A stretch of DNA of 7,902 nucleotides from Sphingomonadales bacterium. GTDB taxonomy: Bacteria > Pseudomonadota > Alphaproteobacteria > Sphingomonadales > Sphingomonadaceae. Each line of letters opens with the position of its first letter. The first letter of the stretch is position 1. Location of the stretch: positions 1-7,902 of the forward strand of contig JANYCM010000089.1 of the NCBI GenBank assembly GCA_025360285.1, in the 5' to 3' direction. Below the pieces are notes generated by a model. The model worked only from the letters and a program-made list of their open reading frames with translations. It made no database searches and had not been told where the DNA came from. Below, piece after piece: positions 1 to 5,555 of the stretch. A program made the position numbers and the translations under genes.

Positions 1-127
1 TGGCAAGCGGCGCCACCGCAAAAAACAGCAGGATCGGCCGAAGTCCGTTACCCGCCCTGCGCCTTGTGCCGCCCCTTGAGCTACCCCCTGAGCTGCCCCC
101 TGAGCTGCGACGTGTATTGCGTGGCAT
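1..127 (-). CDS. N-terminal fragment of a probable exported or membrane protein (runs off left edge)
   Basis: An open frame starts at ATG 127-125 and stays open for 42 codons to the window edge. A GGAG Shine-Dalgarno at 134-137 sits 6 bases before the ATG, which decides the start. The first ~27 residues are basic and Ser/Gly/Arg-rich, containing two SSGG units and a third SSRG unit encoded by the tandem repeat at 71-106. They are followed by a hydrophobic stretch, ILLFFAVAPLA (about residues 31-41). This positive-then-hydrophobic layout is that of a signal peptide or first transmembrane helix. It lies 157 bases downstream of the DctD-like regulator on the same strand, so co-transcription is possible. 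Too little is visible to name the family; a sensor kinase, TRAP-transporter component or lipoprotein would all fit. The existence of the gene is inferred from RBS, start and open frame only. Confidence 0.5.
   Translation of the reverse strand, partial: MPRNTRRSSGGSSGGSSRGGTRRRAGNGLRPILLFFAVAPLA
71..106. repeat. 12-bp tandem repeat, three copies
   Basis: Three head-to-tail 12-base units occur at 71-82, 83-94 and 95-106 on the plus strand (GCCCCTTGAGCT, ACCCCCTGAGCT, GCCCCCTGAGCT), differing at only one or two positions. The unit length is a multiple of three, so copy-number change would keep the frame of the minus-strand gene, where the units encode SSGG, SSGG and SSRG just ahead of the hydrophobic segment. 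Confidence 0.8.
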
Positions 128-284
128 GCCAGGCTCCATTGCCCAATTCTACAGGCTTGCAGCAGCAATGGGGAGAGGTATTGATCAAGATGACATGGCG
201 CGTGGACGGAACGCTCGCGGATGCCGACCGGGCAGCCCCGAAATGGCCAAGACCCCACATCACCAGCGTGCAGAGCCAGTACGG

Positions 285-1637
285 CTATTTCCTGCGAAAA
301 TGGCGGATGTCGATTCCGTGCCTGGTAAGCTTGTCGTAGAATGTCTTGCGCGGCAGCTTGAGGTCGTGAACTGCCGTCGCAACGTCACCGTTGTACCGTA
401 TCAGCACCTCACGGATCATCAACTCCTCGTACATTCGGGCTCGTTCGGAAAGGGAAAATATCGTAGCGGGATCGGCTTCGATGGTCGATGTTTCGAGGAG
501 GCCCAGGGCGAACCGGACTGCAAAGGACTTCAGTTCCCGGACATTTCCCGGCCAATCATGATCAACCAGGCGCCGGCGCATGCCTTCTGTCATGTCCGGC
601 CACGCGGCAGTCGCATTGGGCAGCGCCTCTTGGACGAAGTGGCCGAACAACAGCGGCAAAGCTGCCTTGCGATCACGCAGCGGTGGCAGCACGAGCCGCG
701 CCATGTCGAGACGGTAGTAGAGATCTTCGCGAAAGCGTCCCTCGCGAACCGCAAGAAGCAATTCGCTCCCGCAACTCGCGATTATCTTGATATCGATCGG
801 TCGCCCGGTTCCGGCAAATCGGCCGCGGAGCATCCCGTCGTCCAGCAGCTGCATCAGCCGCGATTGCGCCGACAGCGGCAGGCGATCGACATCATCAAGA
901 AACAGCGTGCCCTTGTGTGCTGTCTCGATCTGGCTCATTCGGGTCCGCGTGTGGGTTGCGGCAGGATCGCCAAAAAGATCGCTTTCCACGACATCCGCAG
1001 AAACGGCGCCGCACGCCACCGACACAAAGGCATGGGCGCGGCGGCGGCTGGCACGGTGGAGCATATCAGCGACCAGTTCCTTGCCGGTTCCCGTCTCACC
1101 TTCGACAGTGACATCTACATTCGCTGCGGCAATCTGCCCGATCGTGTCTCGCAACCGAACCATCGCCGGTGTTTCGCCGATAAGCGGCGACTTCCGGGAG
1201 GCCAGGTCAGCCAACTGGCGCAAGCGGCGGTTTTCAAGCAGAAGCGCCCGCAAATTGCATGCGCGCCGCACGGTGGCGATCAGGTGGTCGGAGGCAAATG
1301 GTTTGGTCAGGAAATCATGGGCACCGGCCGTCAGGGCCGCAACCGCCATGGCGACATCGCCATGCCCCGTGATCAGCATGACCGGGATCTCAGGATCGAT
1401 CTTCTGGACCGCGCGAAACAGTTGCAGACCGTCCATCTCCGGCATGCAGATATCGCTGACAATGACGCCGTCAAACTCGGCATGGATGTGGAGCATCGCG
1501 GAGCGCGCATCGGGATAGGTCGCCACCACAAAGCCCGCCAGGCTCAACGACTGGCTATTCGCCATTCGCAGCGAATCATCACCATCAATAAATATGACAC
1601 GACTGTCAGCCCGTTCGTGTTGCGAGCAACGTGGCAA
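285..1637 (-). CDS. DctD-like NtrC-family response regulator with degenerate sigma-54 activation motifs
   Basis: With the TTG at 1637 as start the product is 450 residues. A receiver domain (about 14-128) has phospho-acceptor D62, T90 and K112. The AAA+ domain (about 150-385) has Walker A GETGTGKE (180-187), Walker B LFLDD (245-249), FREDLYYRL (302-310) and WPGNVREL (362-369). A Fis-type helix-turn-helix occupies about 402-442, with the RKTFYDKL signature typical of DctD. Such proteins are phosphorylated by a sensor kinase (DctB in C4-dicarboxylate control) and activate sigma-54 promoters. Here several key residues are lost: the receiver acidic patch reads DGD instead of DDD (18-20), the switch Asn of the VNC motif is Ala (208), GAFTGA is absent from 223-242, and Walker B ends DD rather than DE. 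The start is uncertain: there is no good ATG, and the M25 codon would remove the acidic pocket. The native start was probably lost at the junction with DUF5682. No dctB-like partner is visible. Confidence 0.85.
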   Translation of the reverse strand: MPRCSQHERADSRVIFIDGDDSLRMANSQSLSLAGFVVATYPDARSAMLHIHAEFDGVIVSDICMPEMDGLQLFRAVQKIDPEIPVMLITGHGDVAMAVAALTAGAHDFLTKPFASDHLIATVRRACNLRALLLENRRLRQLADLASRKSPLIGETPAMVRLRDTIGQIAAANVDVTVEGETGTGKELVADMLHRASRRRAHAFVSVACGAVSADVVESDLFGDPAATHTRTRMSQIETAHKGTLFLDDVDRLPLSAQSRLMQLLDDGMLRGRFAGTGRPIDIKIIASCGSELLLAVREGRFREDLYYRLDMARLVLPPLRDRKAALPLLFGHFVQEALPNATAAWPDMTEGMRRRLVDHDWPGNVRELKSFAVRFALGLLETSTIEADPATIFSLSERARMYEELMIREVLIRYNGDVATAVHDLKLPRKTFYDKLTRHGIDIRHFRRK

Positions 1638-2632
1638 GGAATGCGGTTCCGCCCAGCGCCGATGCGGGGCGAAGCCGCGGCACCTTCCGCGAAAACTGGC
1701 AGCGGTGGTGGCAGCCCGAATTCGCAGTGCGGCTTGTCGAGAACCTGATTCACGGCGCGACGATCGCCGAGGCAGCAGCGGCGCGGATGATCGCCGCCAT
1801 GCAGGACGAAGCCGATCTCGGCCGGCTGGCCGAACTGGTGCGGACAGCGATGCTCGCCGATCTGGGGCCCGCTGCCACCTTCGGTAGTGACACGCTCGAA
1901 ACACGTGCCGCGCTGACCAGCGATTGCGGCATGTTGTTGAAGACCTCGCCGCCGATGGCCGATATCGTCCGCTTTGGCGAGGCGCGCGCCGGAACCGCCG
2001 AACATCTGGCAGGGCTGATGCCGCGCATCGTCGTCCAGGCGGCGCTGGCGTTGCCCTATGCGGCGCGCAACCCCGATGCCGAGGCGGCAAACGGGCTGCG
2101 CGGCGCGATCCTTGCGGCCAACAGCGCCATCCAGCTCGCCGAGCTGGCCACCGAGAGCGGCGACAGCTGGCGGCACGCGTGGCAGCAGTTGCTGGACGAT
2201 CCGCAGACCGCGCGGTTGATCACCGGGCTGGCGGCGCGGCTGCTCTATGAGACCGATCAGCTGAGCGCCGACGCTGCTGCCGACTTGCTCGGCCGGATGC
2301 TGTCGCCCGGCACGCCGATGGCCGACGCGGCCGGCTTTTTCGACGGCTTTTTCGTCGGTTCGGCGGCCGGGATGATCCATGACGCACCTTTGCGCCGTGC
2401 TGTCGATGGCTGGCTGCTGACGCTTGCAGAGGAGGAATTCACCGCCTGCCTACCGCTGTTCCGCCGGGTGTTTTCGGCGCTCGACCGTGCCGAACGGCGG
2501 CGGCTGTTCGATGCGGTGTTCGACAAGGCCGCAGGTGCCGCCGCCGGTTACCGGCTGTTGGGCGGCGCTGCGGCGCTGTGGCCGGCGCACTTTGCCCGTG
2601 TCACCGGTATCCTGGACGGACGCGCGCCATGA
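1631..2632 (+). CDS. DUF5682 family protein, N-terminally truncated (probable pseudogene remnant)
   Basis: The 333-residue product matches, from memory of the family, only the C-terminal half of DUF5682 proteins, which are usually about 700-800 residues. Recognisable blocks are GTFRENWQRWWQPEF (17-31), the VRFGEARGT-like segment around 113-122, LSPGTP (224-229) with the following FFDGFFVG, and LPLFRRVFSALDRAERR (274-290). The family N-terminal half, normally opening with a GxRHHGPGS-like motif, is absent. The only in-frame start before the conserved block is GTG 1631; it has no Shine-Dalgarno, and a stop lies upstream at 1595-1597. Its 5' end overlaps that of the opposing regulator. The stop overlaps the vWA ATG (ATGA), the coupling expected for the intact cassette. 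DUF5682 function is not established; it recurs beside MoxR-type AAA+ ATPases, SWIM zinc-finger and vWA proteins. The frame itself is free of stops, so the loss may be recent, or the fragment may persist for coupling. Confidence 0.82.
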   Translation: MARNAVPPSADAGRSRGTFRENWQRWWQPEFAVRLVENLIHGATIAEAAAARMIAAMQDEADLGRLAELVRTAMLADLGPAATFGSDTLETRAALTSDCGMLLKTSPPMADIVRFGEARAGTAEHLAGLMPRIVVQAALALPYAARNPDAEAANGLRGAILAANSAIQLAELATESGDSWRHAWQQLLDDPQTARLITGLAARLLYETDQLSADAAADLLGRMLSPGTPMADAAGFFDGFFVGSAAGMIHDAPLRRAVDGWLLTLAEEEFTACLPLFRRVFSALDRAERRRLFDAVFDKAAGAAAGYRLLGGAAALWPAHFARVTGILDGRAP

Positions 2633-3780
2633 CCGGTACCCAGGAACGCGAACGGCGCTGGATGCTGGCGATTGGAGTCGACTCCGACGGCGAGGGCACG
2701 CGGCTGTCGGCGGCGCTGTCGGCACTGTACGGTGAGAGTGACGACGAAAAGAAGGGCCGCGGTGGCCTCGGCGGCTCAGCACCGCGCGTTGCCAAATGGC
2801 TGGGCGACATCCGCGAATTCTTCCCGGCTTCTGTCGTCCAGATTATCCAGGAGGATGCCTTCGAGCGCAAGGGCCTGCGCCAGATGCTGCTCGAACCGGA
2901 ACTGTTGGCGACGCTCGAGGCCGATGTGAATCTCGTCGCTGATCGTGTGTCGCTGCGCGGCGTCATGCCCGAAAAGACCCGCGCCACGGCGCGGCTGGTC
3001 ATCGGCAAGGTCGTCGCCGAATTGATGGCACGGCTCGAATGCCGGACCGCCGAGGCGATCCGCGGCGCCCTCGACCGGTCACGGCGGACCAGCCGCCCAC
3101 GCCACGCCGATATCGACTGGCCGGGCACGATACAGGCCAATCTGCGGCACTATCAGCCCGAATATCGCACCGTCGTGCCGGAGAAGCTGATCGGCTTCAT
3201 GCGCCAGCAGCGTCGTATCGTCGATCTCGACGAGGTCGTGCTGTGCGTCGACCAATCGGGATCGATGGCGACATCAGTGGTCTATGCGTCGATCTTTGCC
3301 GCCGTGATGGCGTCGCTGCCGGTAGTGAAGACCAAGCTGGTCTGCTTCGACACCGCAATCGTTGACCTTACCCACGATCTCGCCGACCCGGTCGAGGTGC
3401 TGTTCGGCATCCAGCTCGGTGGCGGCACCGACATCAATGGGGCGATGGCCTATTGCGAAGGCCTGATCGAGCGGCCGTCGAAGACCCATCTGGTGCTGAT
3501 CTCCGACATGTACGAGGGCGGCAACGCCGATGCGCTGGTCGACCGTGTGGCCCGGCTGGTGACGATCGGCGTCAACGTCATCGTGCTGCTGGCACTGACC
3601 GACACCTTGCGGCCATCGTACGATCCCGCGCTGTCGGGCCACGTTGCCGCACTCGGCCTGCCGGTCTTCGCCTGCACCCCCGATCAGTTCCCCGACTTGA
3701 TGGCGACAGCGCTGCGCCGCGAGGATGTCCACGCCTGGGCGGCCGGCTGCGATATCAAGCTTGTCCGATCAGACAAATGA
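2629..3780 (+). CDS. vWA domain protein of the MoxR/SWIM/DUF5682/vWA cassette
   Basis: The ATG at 2629 overlaps the DUF5682 stop by four bases (ATGA), which is preferred over the longer upstream GTG frame; the product is 383 residues. The C-terminal ~185 residues form a von Willebrand A domain with a complete MIDAS metal site: DQSGSM (208-213), T267 in GGGTD and D293 in ISDMYEGG. The N-terminal ~195 residues are helical and charged, with a Gly/Lys-rich linker near 40-50. There is no signal peptide or membrane segment, so it is cytoplasmic. In this family the vWA protein is thought to act with a MoxR-type AAA+ ATPase in assembling, remodelling or inserting metal into a client. Neither the MoxR ATPase nor the SWIM protein is in the window, so the gene is either orphaned or served in trans. 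All catalytic and binding residues are kept, in contrast to the truncated upstream partner. Confidence 0.9.
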   Translation: MTGTQERERRWMLAIGVDSDGEGTRLSAALSALYGESDDEKKGRGGLGGSAPRVAKWLGDIREFFPASVVQIIQEDAFERKGLRQMLLEPELLATLEADVNLVADRVSLRGVMPEKTRATARLVIGKVVAELMARLECRTAEAIRGALDRSRRTSRPRHADIDWPGTIQANLRHYQPEYRTVVPEKLIGFMRQQRRIVDLDEVVLCVDQSGSMATSVVYASIFAAVMASLPVVKTKLVCFDTAIVDLTHDLADPVEVLFGIQLGGGTDINGAMAYCEGLIERPSKTHLVLISDMYEGGNADALVDRVARLVTIGVNVIVLLALTDTLRPSYDPALSGHVAALGLPVFACTPDQFPDLMATALRREDVHAWAAGCDIKLVRSDK

Positions 3781-3789
3781 ACTGATCGG
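3765..3789. terminator. Perfect inverted repeat at the vWA stop codon, possible terminator between convergent genes
   Basis: CCGATCAG (3765-3772) pairs with CTGATCGG (3782-3789), an 8-bp perfect stem with a 9-base loop that contains the vWA stop codon; a G-T and a G-C pair could extend it. It lies between the convergent vWA and radC ends, which are only 20 bases apart. No T-run follows on either strand, so a classical intrinsic terminator is not shown. It could still block read-through or protect 3' ends of either transcript. Confidence 0.35.
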
Positions 3790-3800
3790 GCCCGGCCGGC

Positions 3801-4496
3801 TCAGATCAGCCCCTGCGCCTTCATGCTGACATGGCCGCCGCGGCCGATGATGACATGATCGTGAACCGACAGGCCGAGGTGACGCCCGGCTTCGATCACC
3901 GCCTTGGTCATGACGATATCATCGCGCGATGGCTGCGCGTCACCGCTGGGGTGGTTATGGACGAGGATCACCGAGGAGGCCCCCAGTTCCAGCGCGCGCT
4001 TGACGATTTCGCGCGGGTAAACCGGCGCTGCATTGACGGTGCCTTCGCCCATCGCTTCATCGCTGACCATGATATTGCGGCTGTTGAGGAAGATGACGCG
4101 AAATTCCTCGGTCATCCGGTGCGCCATGGCGGCGTGGAGATAGTCGGTCAACGCCTGCCAGCCAGACAGGACCGGCCGGTCGAGCGCGGCGGTGCGCAAT
4201 GATCGCAAGACCGTCGCCTCGACAAATTTGATCGCGGCGATGGCACCCTCGCCCAATCCATCGATCCGGCTCATCGCCGCGGGGCTCGCCGCCAGCAACG
4301 CTGCCAGGCTGCCGAATTCGGCGAGCAACTGCTTGGCCAGCGGCTTGGTATCGCGGCGCGGAATCGCCAGCCCGAGCAGATATTCGAGCAGTTCATAATC
4401 ATGAAAACCGTCGCCGCCGCCGGCCAGCAGCCGCGCCCGCAACCGTTCGCGGTGGCCCTTGCCCGAATCGGCGGCGGTGTCGTTCGCCGCCCTCAA
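3801..4496 (-). CDS. radC: RadC family JAB/JAMM protein
   Basis: The product has 231 residues, close to the usual RadC length of ~225. An N-terminal helix-hairpin-helix-like part (about 31-95) includes DYELLEYLLGLAIPRRDTKPLA and IDGLGEGAIAAIKFVEA. The C-terminal JAB/JAMM metalloprotease-like domain (about 108-231) has the HxH...D signature HNHPSGD (180-186) with D193, and an upstream Glu at 130/131. The start is taken as TTG 4496-4494, which overlaps the aldolase stop as TTGA; no ATG or GTG precedes the conserved region in this frame except far inside the aldolase gene. This overlap implies translational coupling. RadC was named for DNA repair, but that role has been questioned in E. coli, and the biochemical activity is not settled. 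Family assignment is firm; function is not. Confidence 0.93.
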   Translation of the reverse strand: MRAANDTAADSGKGHRERLRARLLAGGGDGFHDYELLEYLLGLAIPRRDTKPLAKQLLAEFGSLAALLAASPAAMSRIDGLGEGAIAAIKFVEATVLRSLRTAALDRPVLSGWQALTDYLHAAMAHRMTEEFRVIFLNSRNIMVSDEAMGEGTVNAAPVYPREIVKRALELGASSVILVHNHPSGDAQPSRDDIVMTKAVIEAGRHLGLSVHDHVIIGRGGHVSMKAQGLI

Positions 4497-5284
4497 TCGC
4501 GAAAGCTCGGGTCGATCCGGTCCAGCTTGCGCAGCAGCGCCGGCCAGGCCAGCCGGTTGGCGACCATGCCCAGCCCGGCCTTGCCCTGGCCGGCGGCCTT
4601 TTCCGGCGTGCCCTGTGGCGGGTTGTACAGCCCGCCCGGCCCCGCCGTCAGCGCCATCACCTGCGCTTCGCAGGCGCGTTCGAGGAAATACAGGTTGAGG
4701 AAACATTCGGCGACGGTATTGCCGATGGCCAGCGTGCCATGGTTGCGCAGGATCATGGCGTGCTTGGTGGGGCCCAAATCGATCACCAGGCGCTCGCGTT
4801 CGTCCAGATCGGTCGCCACCCCCTCATATTCATGATAGGTCACTTCATCGCGGATCAGCATCGCGGTCTGGGTCAGCGGCATCAGCCCTTCGGCCTGGGC
4901 GCTGACCGCCTGGCCGGCCTTGGTGTGGACGTGCATCACTGCCTGGGCATCTTCACGCGCCATATGAATCGCCGAATGGATGGTGAAGCCGGCGGCGTTG
5001 ACGATATACGGGGTTTCCATCACCGGCTTGCCTTCGATATCGATCTTGACCAGCGATGAGGCGGTCATTTCCTCGAACATCAGATTATAGGGGTTGATGA
5101 GGAAATGATGTTCCGGCCCCGGCACCCGCGCCGATAGATGCGTGAAGATGATATCGTCCCAGCCATAGAGCGCGACCAGCCGATAGGCGGCGGCAAGATC
5201 GGTGCGGATCGCCCATTCTTCGGCCGAAACCTGATCGCGCAAACCCGTCATGGCACCATCGACCGACTTCAACTGCGTAGCCAT
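4493..5284 (-). CDS. Class II aldolase/adducin family protein
   Basis: This is a 263-residue cytoplasmic protein starting at ATG 5284-5282, with GGGGAG seven bases upstream. The class II aldolase/adducin fold spans about 22-250. The zinc-binding histidines are visible as MHVHTKAG (H118, H120) and LRNHGTL (H182). Other family blocks are FTHLSARVPG (47-56), HFLINPYNLMFEEM (60-73) and IHSAIHMAR (102-110). In fuculose-phosphate aldolase a catalytic Glu stands near the start of that last block; here the aligned residue is H103, as I recall for the adducin-like bacterial subgroup. A retro-aldol reaction on a sugar phosphate is therefore doubtful, and the substrate is unknown. The gene is the middle of a three-gene minus-strand operon: 27 bases after the DUF2256 gene and overlapping radC. 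Family is certain; no specific gene name can be supported. Confidence 0.93.
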   Translation of the reverse strand: MATQLKSVDGAMTGLRDQVSAEEWAIRTDLAAAYRLVALYGWDDIIFTHLSARVPGPEHHFLINPYNLMFEEMTASSLVKIDIEGKPVMETPYIVNAAGFTIHSAIHMAREDAQAVMHVHTKAGQAVSAQAEGLMPLTQTAMLIRDEVTYHEYEGVATDLDERERLVIDLGPTKHAMILRNHGTLAIGNTVAECFLNLYFLERACEAQVMALTAGPGGLYNPPQGTPEKAAGQGKAGLGMVANRLAWPALLRKLDRIDPSFRD

Positions 5285-5311
5285 AATGCGACTCCCCGAA
5301 AGTGACTTGGC

Positions 5312-5482
5312 TTAGCCTGCATCATTTTGGCGCGCGCGGGAATAGGCACCGCTGCGGCAGGCATCGGAACAATGGCGAACATTGTCCCAATCCCGCGCCC
5401 ATTTCTTGCGCCAGGCGAAGGGGCGCCCGCAGGTAACGCAATCCTTGGTCGGCAAATCGCCCTTGCTGCGCATCTTTGCCAC
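5312..5482 (-). CDS. DUF2256 domain mini zinc-finger protein
   Basis: The protein has 56 residues, starting at GTG 5482-5480 and ending with TAA 5314-5312. It matches the DUF2256 pattern closely: a basic start, KGDLPTKDCVTCGRPFAWRK, then KWARDWDNVRHCSDACR. The paired cysteines (CVTC at about 16-19 and CSDAC at about 39-43) suggest a single zinc ribbon. A GGAG at 5491-5494 lies 8 bases before the GTG, so the GTG is preferred over the internal ATG at 5473 (17 bases away). It is the first gene of the DUF2256-aldolase-radC operon and diverges from phoD. The family's function is unknown; members are often found near photolyase/cryptochrome-type genes, which are not seen here. It is short enough to be missed by gene callers. 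Confidence 0.9.
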   Translation of the reverse strand: MAKMRSKGDLPTKDCVTCGRPFAWRKKWARDWDNVRHCSDACRSGAYSRARQNDAG

Positions 5483-5555
5483 GGGCTAGTCTCCGCCGAA
5501 CTGTAACGATCGCGGCCTATCGCGGACGCCAATCCACTATAACCGGGGAAAATCC
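5483..5555. promoter_or_regulatory. Divergent intergenic region between the DUF2256 operon and phoD
   Basis: These 73 bases must hold the starts of both divergent transcription units unless promoters lie inside coding sequence. It contains the DUF2256 Shine-Dalgarno, a GGGGAA Shine-Dalgarno for phoD at 5545-5550, and the direct repeat ATCGCGG at 5509-5515 and 5519-5525 (period 10 bases, about one helical turn). No convincing -35/-10 pair and no two-half Pho box could be identified by eye. Confidence 0.45.
5491..5494 (-). promoter_or_regulatory. Shine-Dalgarno deciding the DUF2256 GTG start
   Basis: GGAG on the minus strand lies 8 bases ahead of GTG 5482, the expected spacing. The alternative ATG at 5473 would be 17 bases away. 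Confidence 0.6.

Noticed and set aside
229..255. Possible sigma-54 promoter on the minus strand (TTGG, 10 bases, GC) ahead of the left-edge gene
   Set aside because: GG-N10-GC spacing fits, but the -12 element reads GGGC rather than TTGC and it lies about 100 bases from the ATG. The match is too weak to call, and the nearby regulator itself seems unable to work with sigma-54.
81..263. 60-codon minus-strand frame covering the intergenic region and the tandem repeat
   Set aside because: No domain, Cys/His-rich random-looking translation, and it conflicts with the better supported frame starting at ATG 127 with a GGAG ribosome site.
1595..1660. Insertion sequence or attachment site at the regulator/DUF5682 junction
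   Set aside because: No transposase, terminal inverted repeats, target duplication or tRNA end is visible on either side of the junction.
66..1748. 560-codon open frame on the plus strand opposite the regulator gene
   Set aside because: It is antisense to a gene with clear receiver, AAA+ and helix-turn-helix motifs; its translation is rich in Arg/His/Gln with no domain. Long antisense frames are common in GC-rich DNA.
2578..2628. Upstream GTG extending the vWA protein by 17 residues
   Set aside because: The extension lies inside DUF5682 coding sequence; the ATG at 2629 overlapping the stop is the usual coupled start in this cassette.
5501..5518. Pho box upstream of phoD
   Set aside because: Only one CTGT-like half is present; the second half-site does not match the CTGTCAT pattern.
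5538..5543. TATAAC as a -10 box for phoD
   Set aside because: It sits too close to the Shine-Dalgarno (transcription would start on top of it) and no -35 element is present at the right distance.
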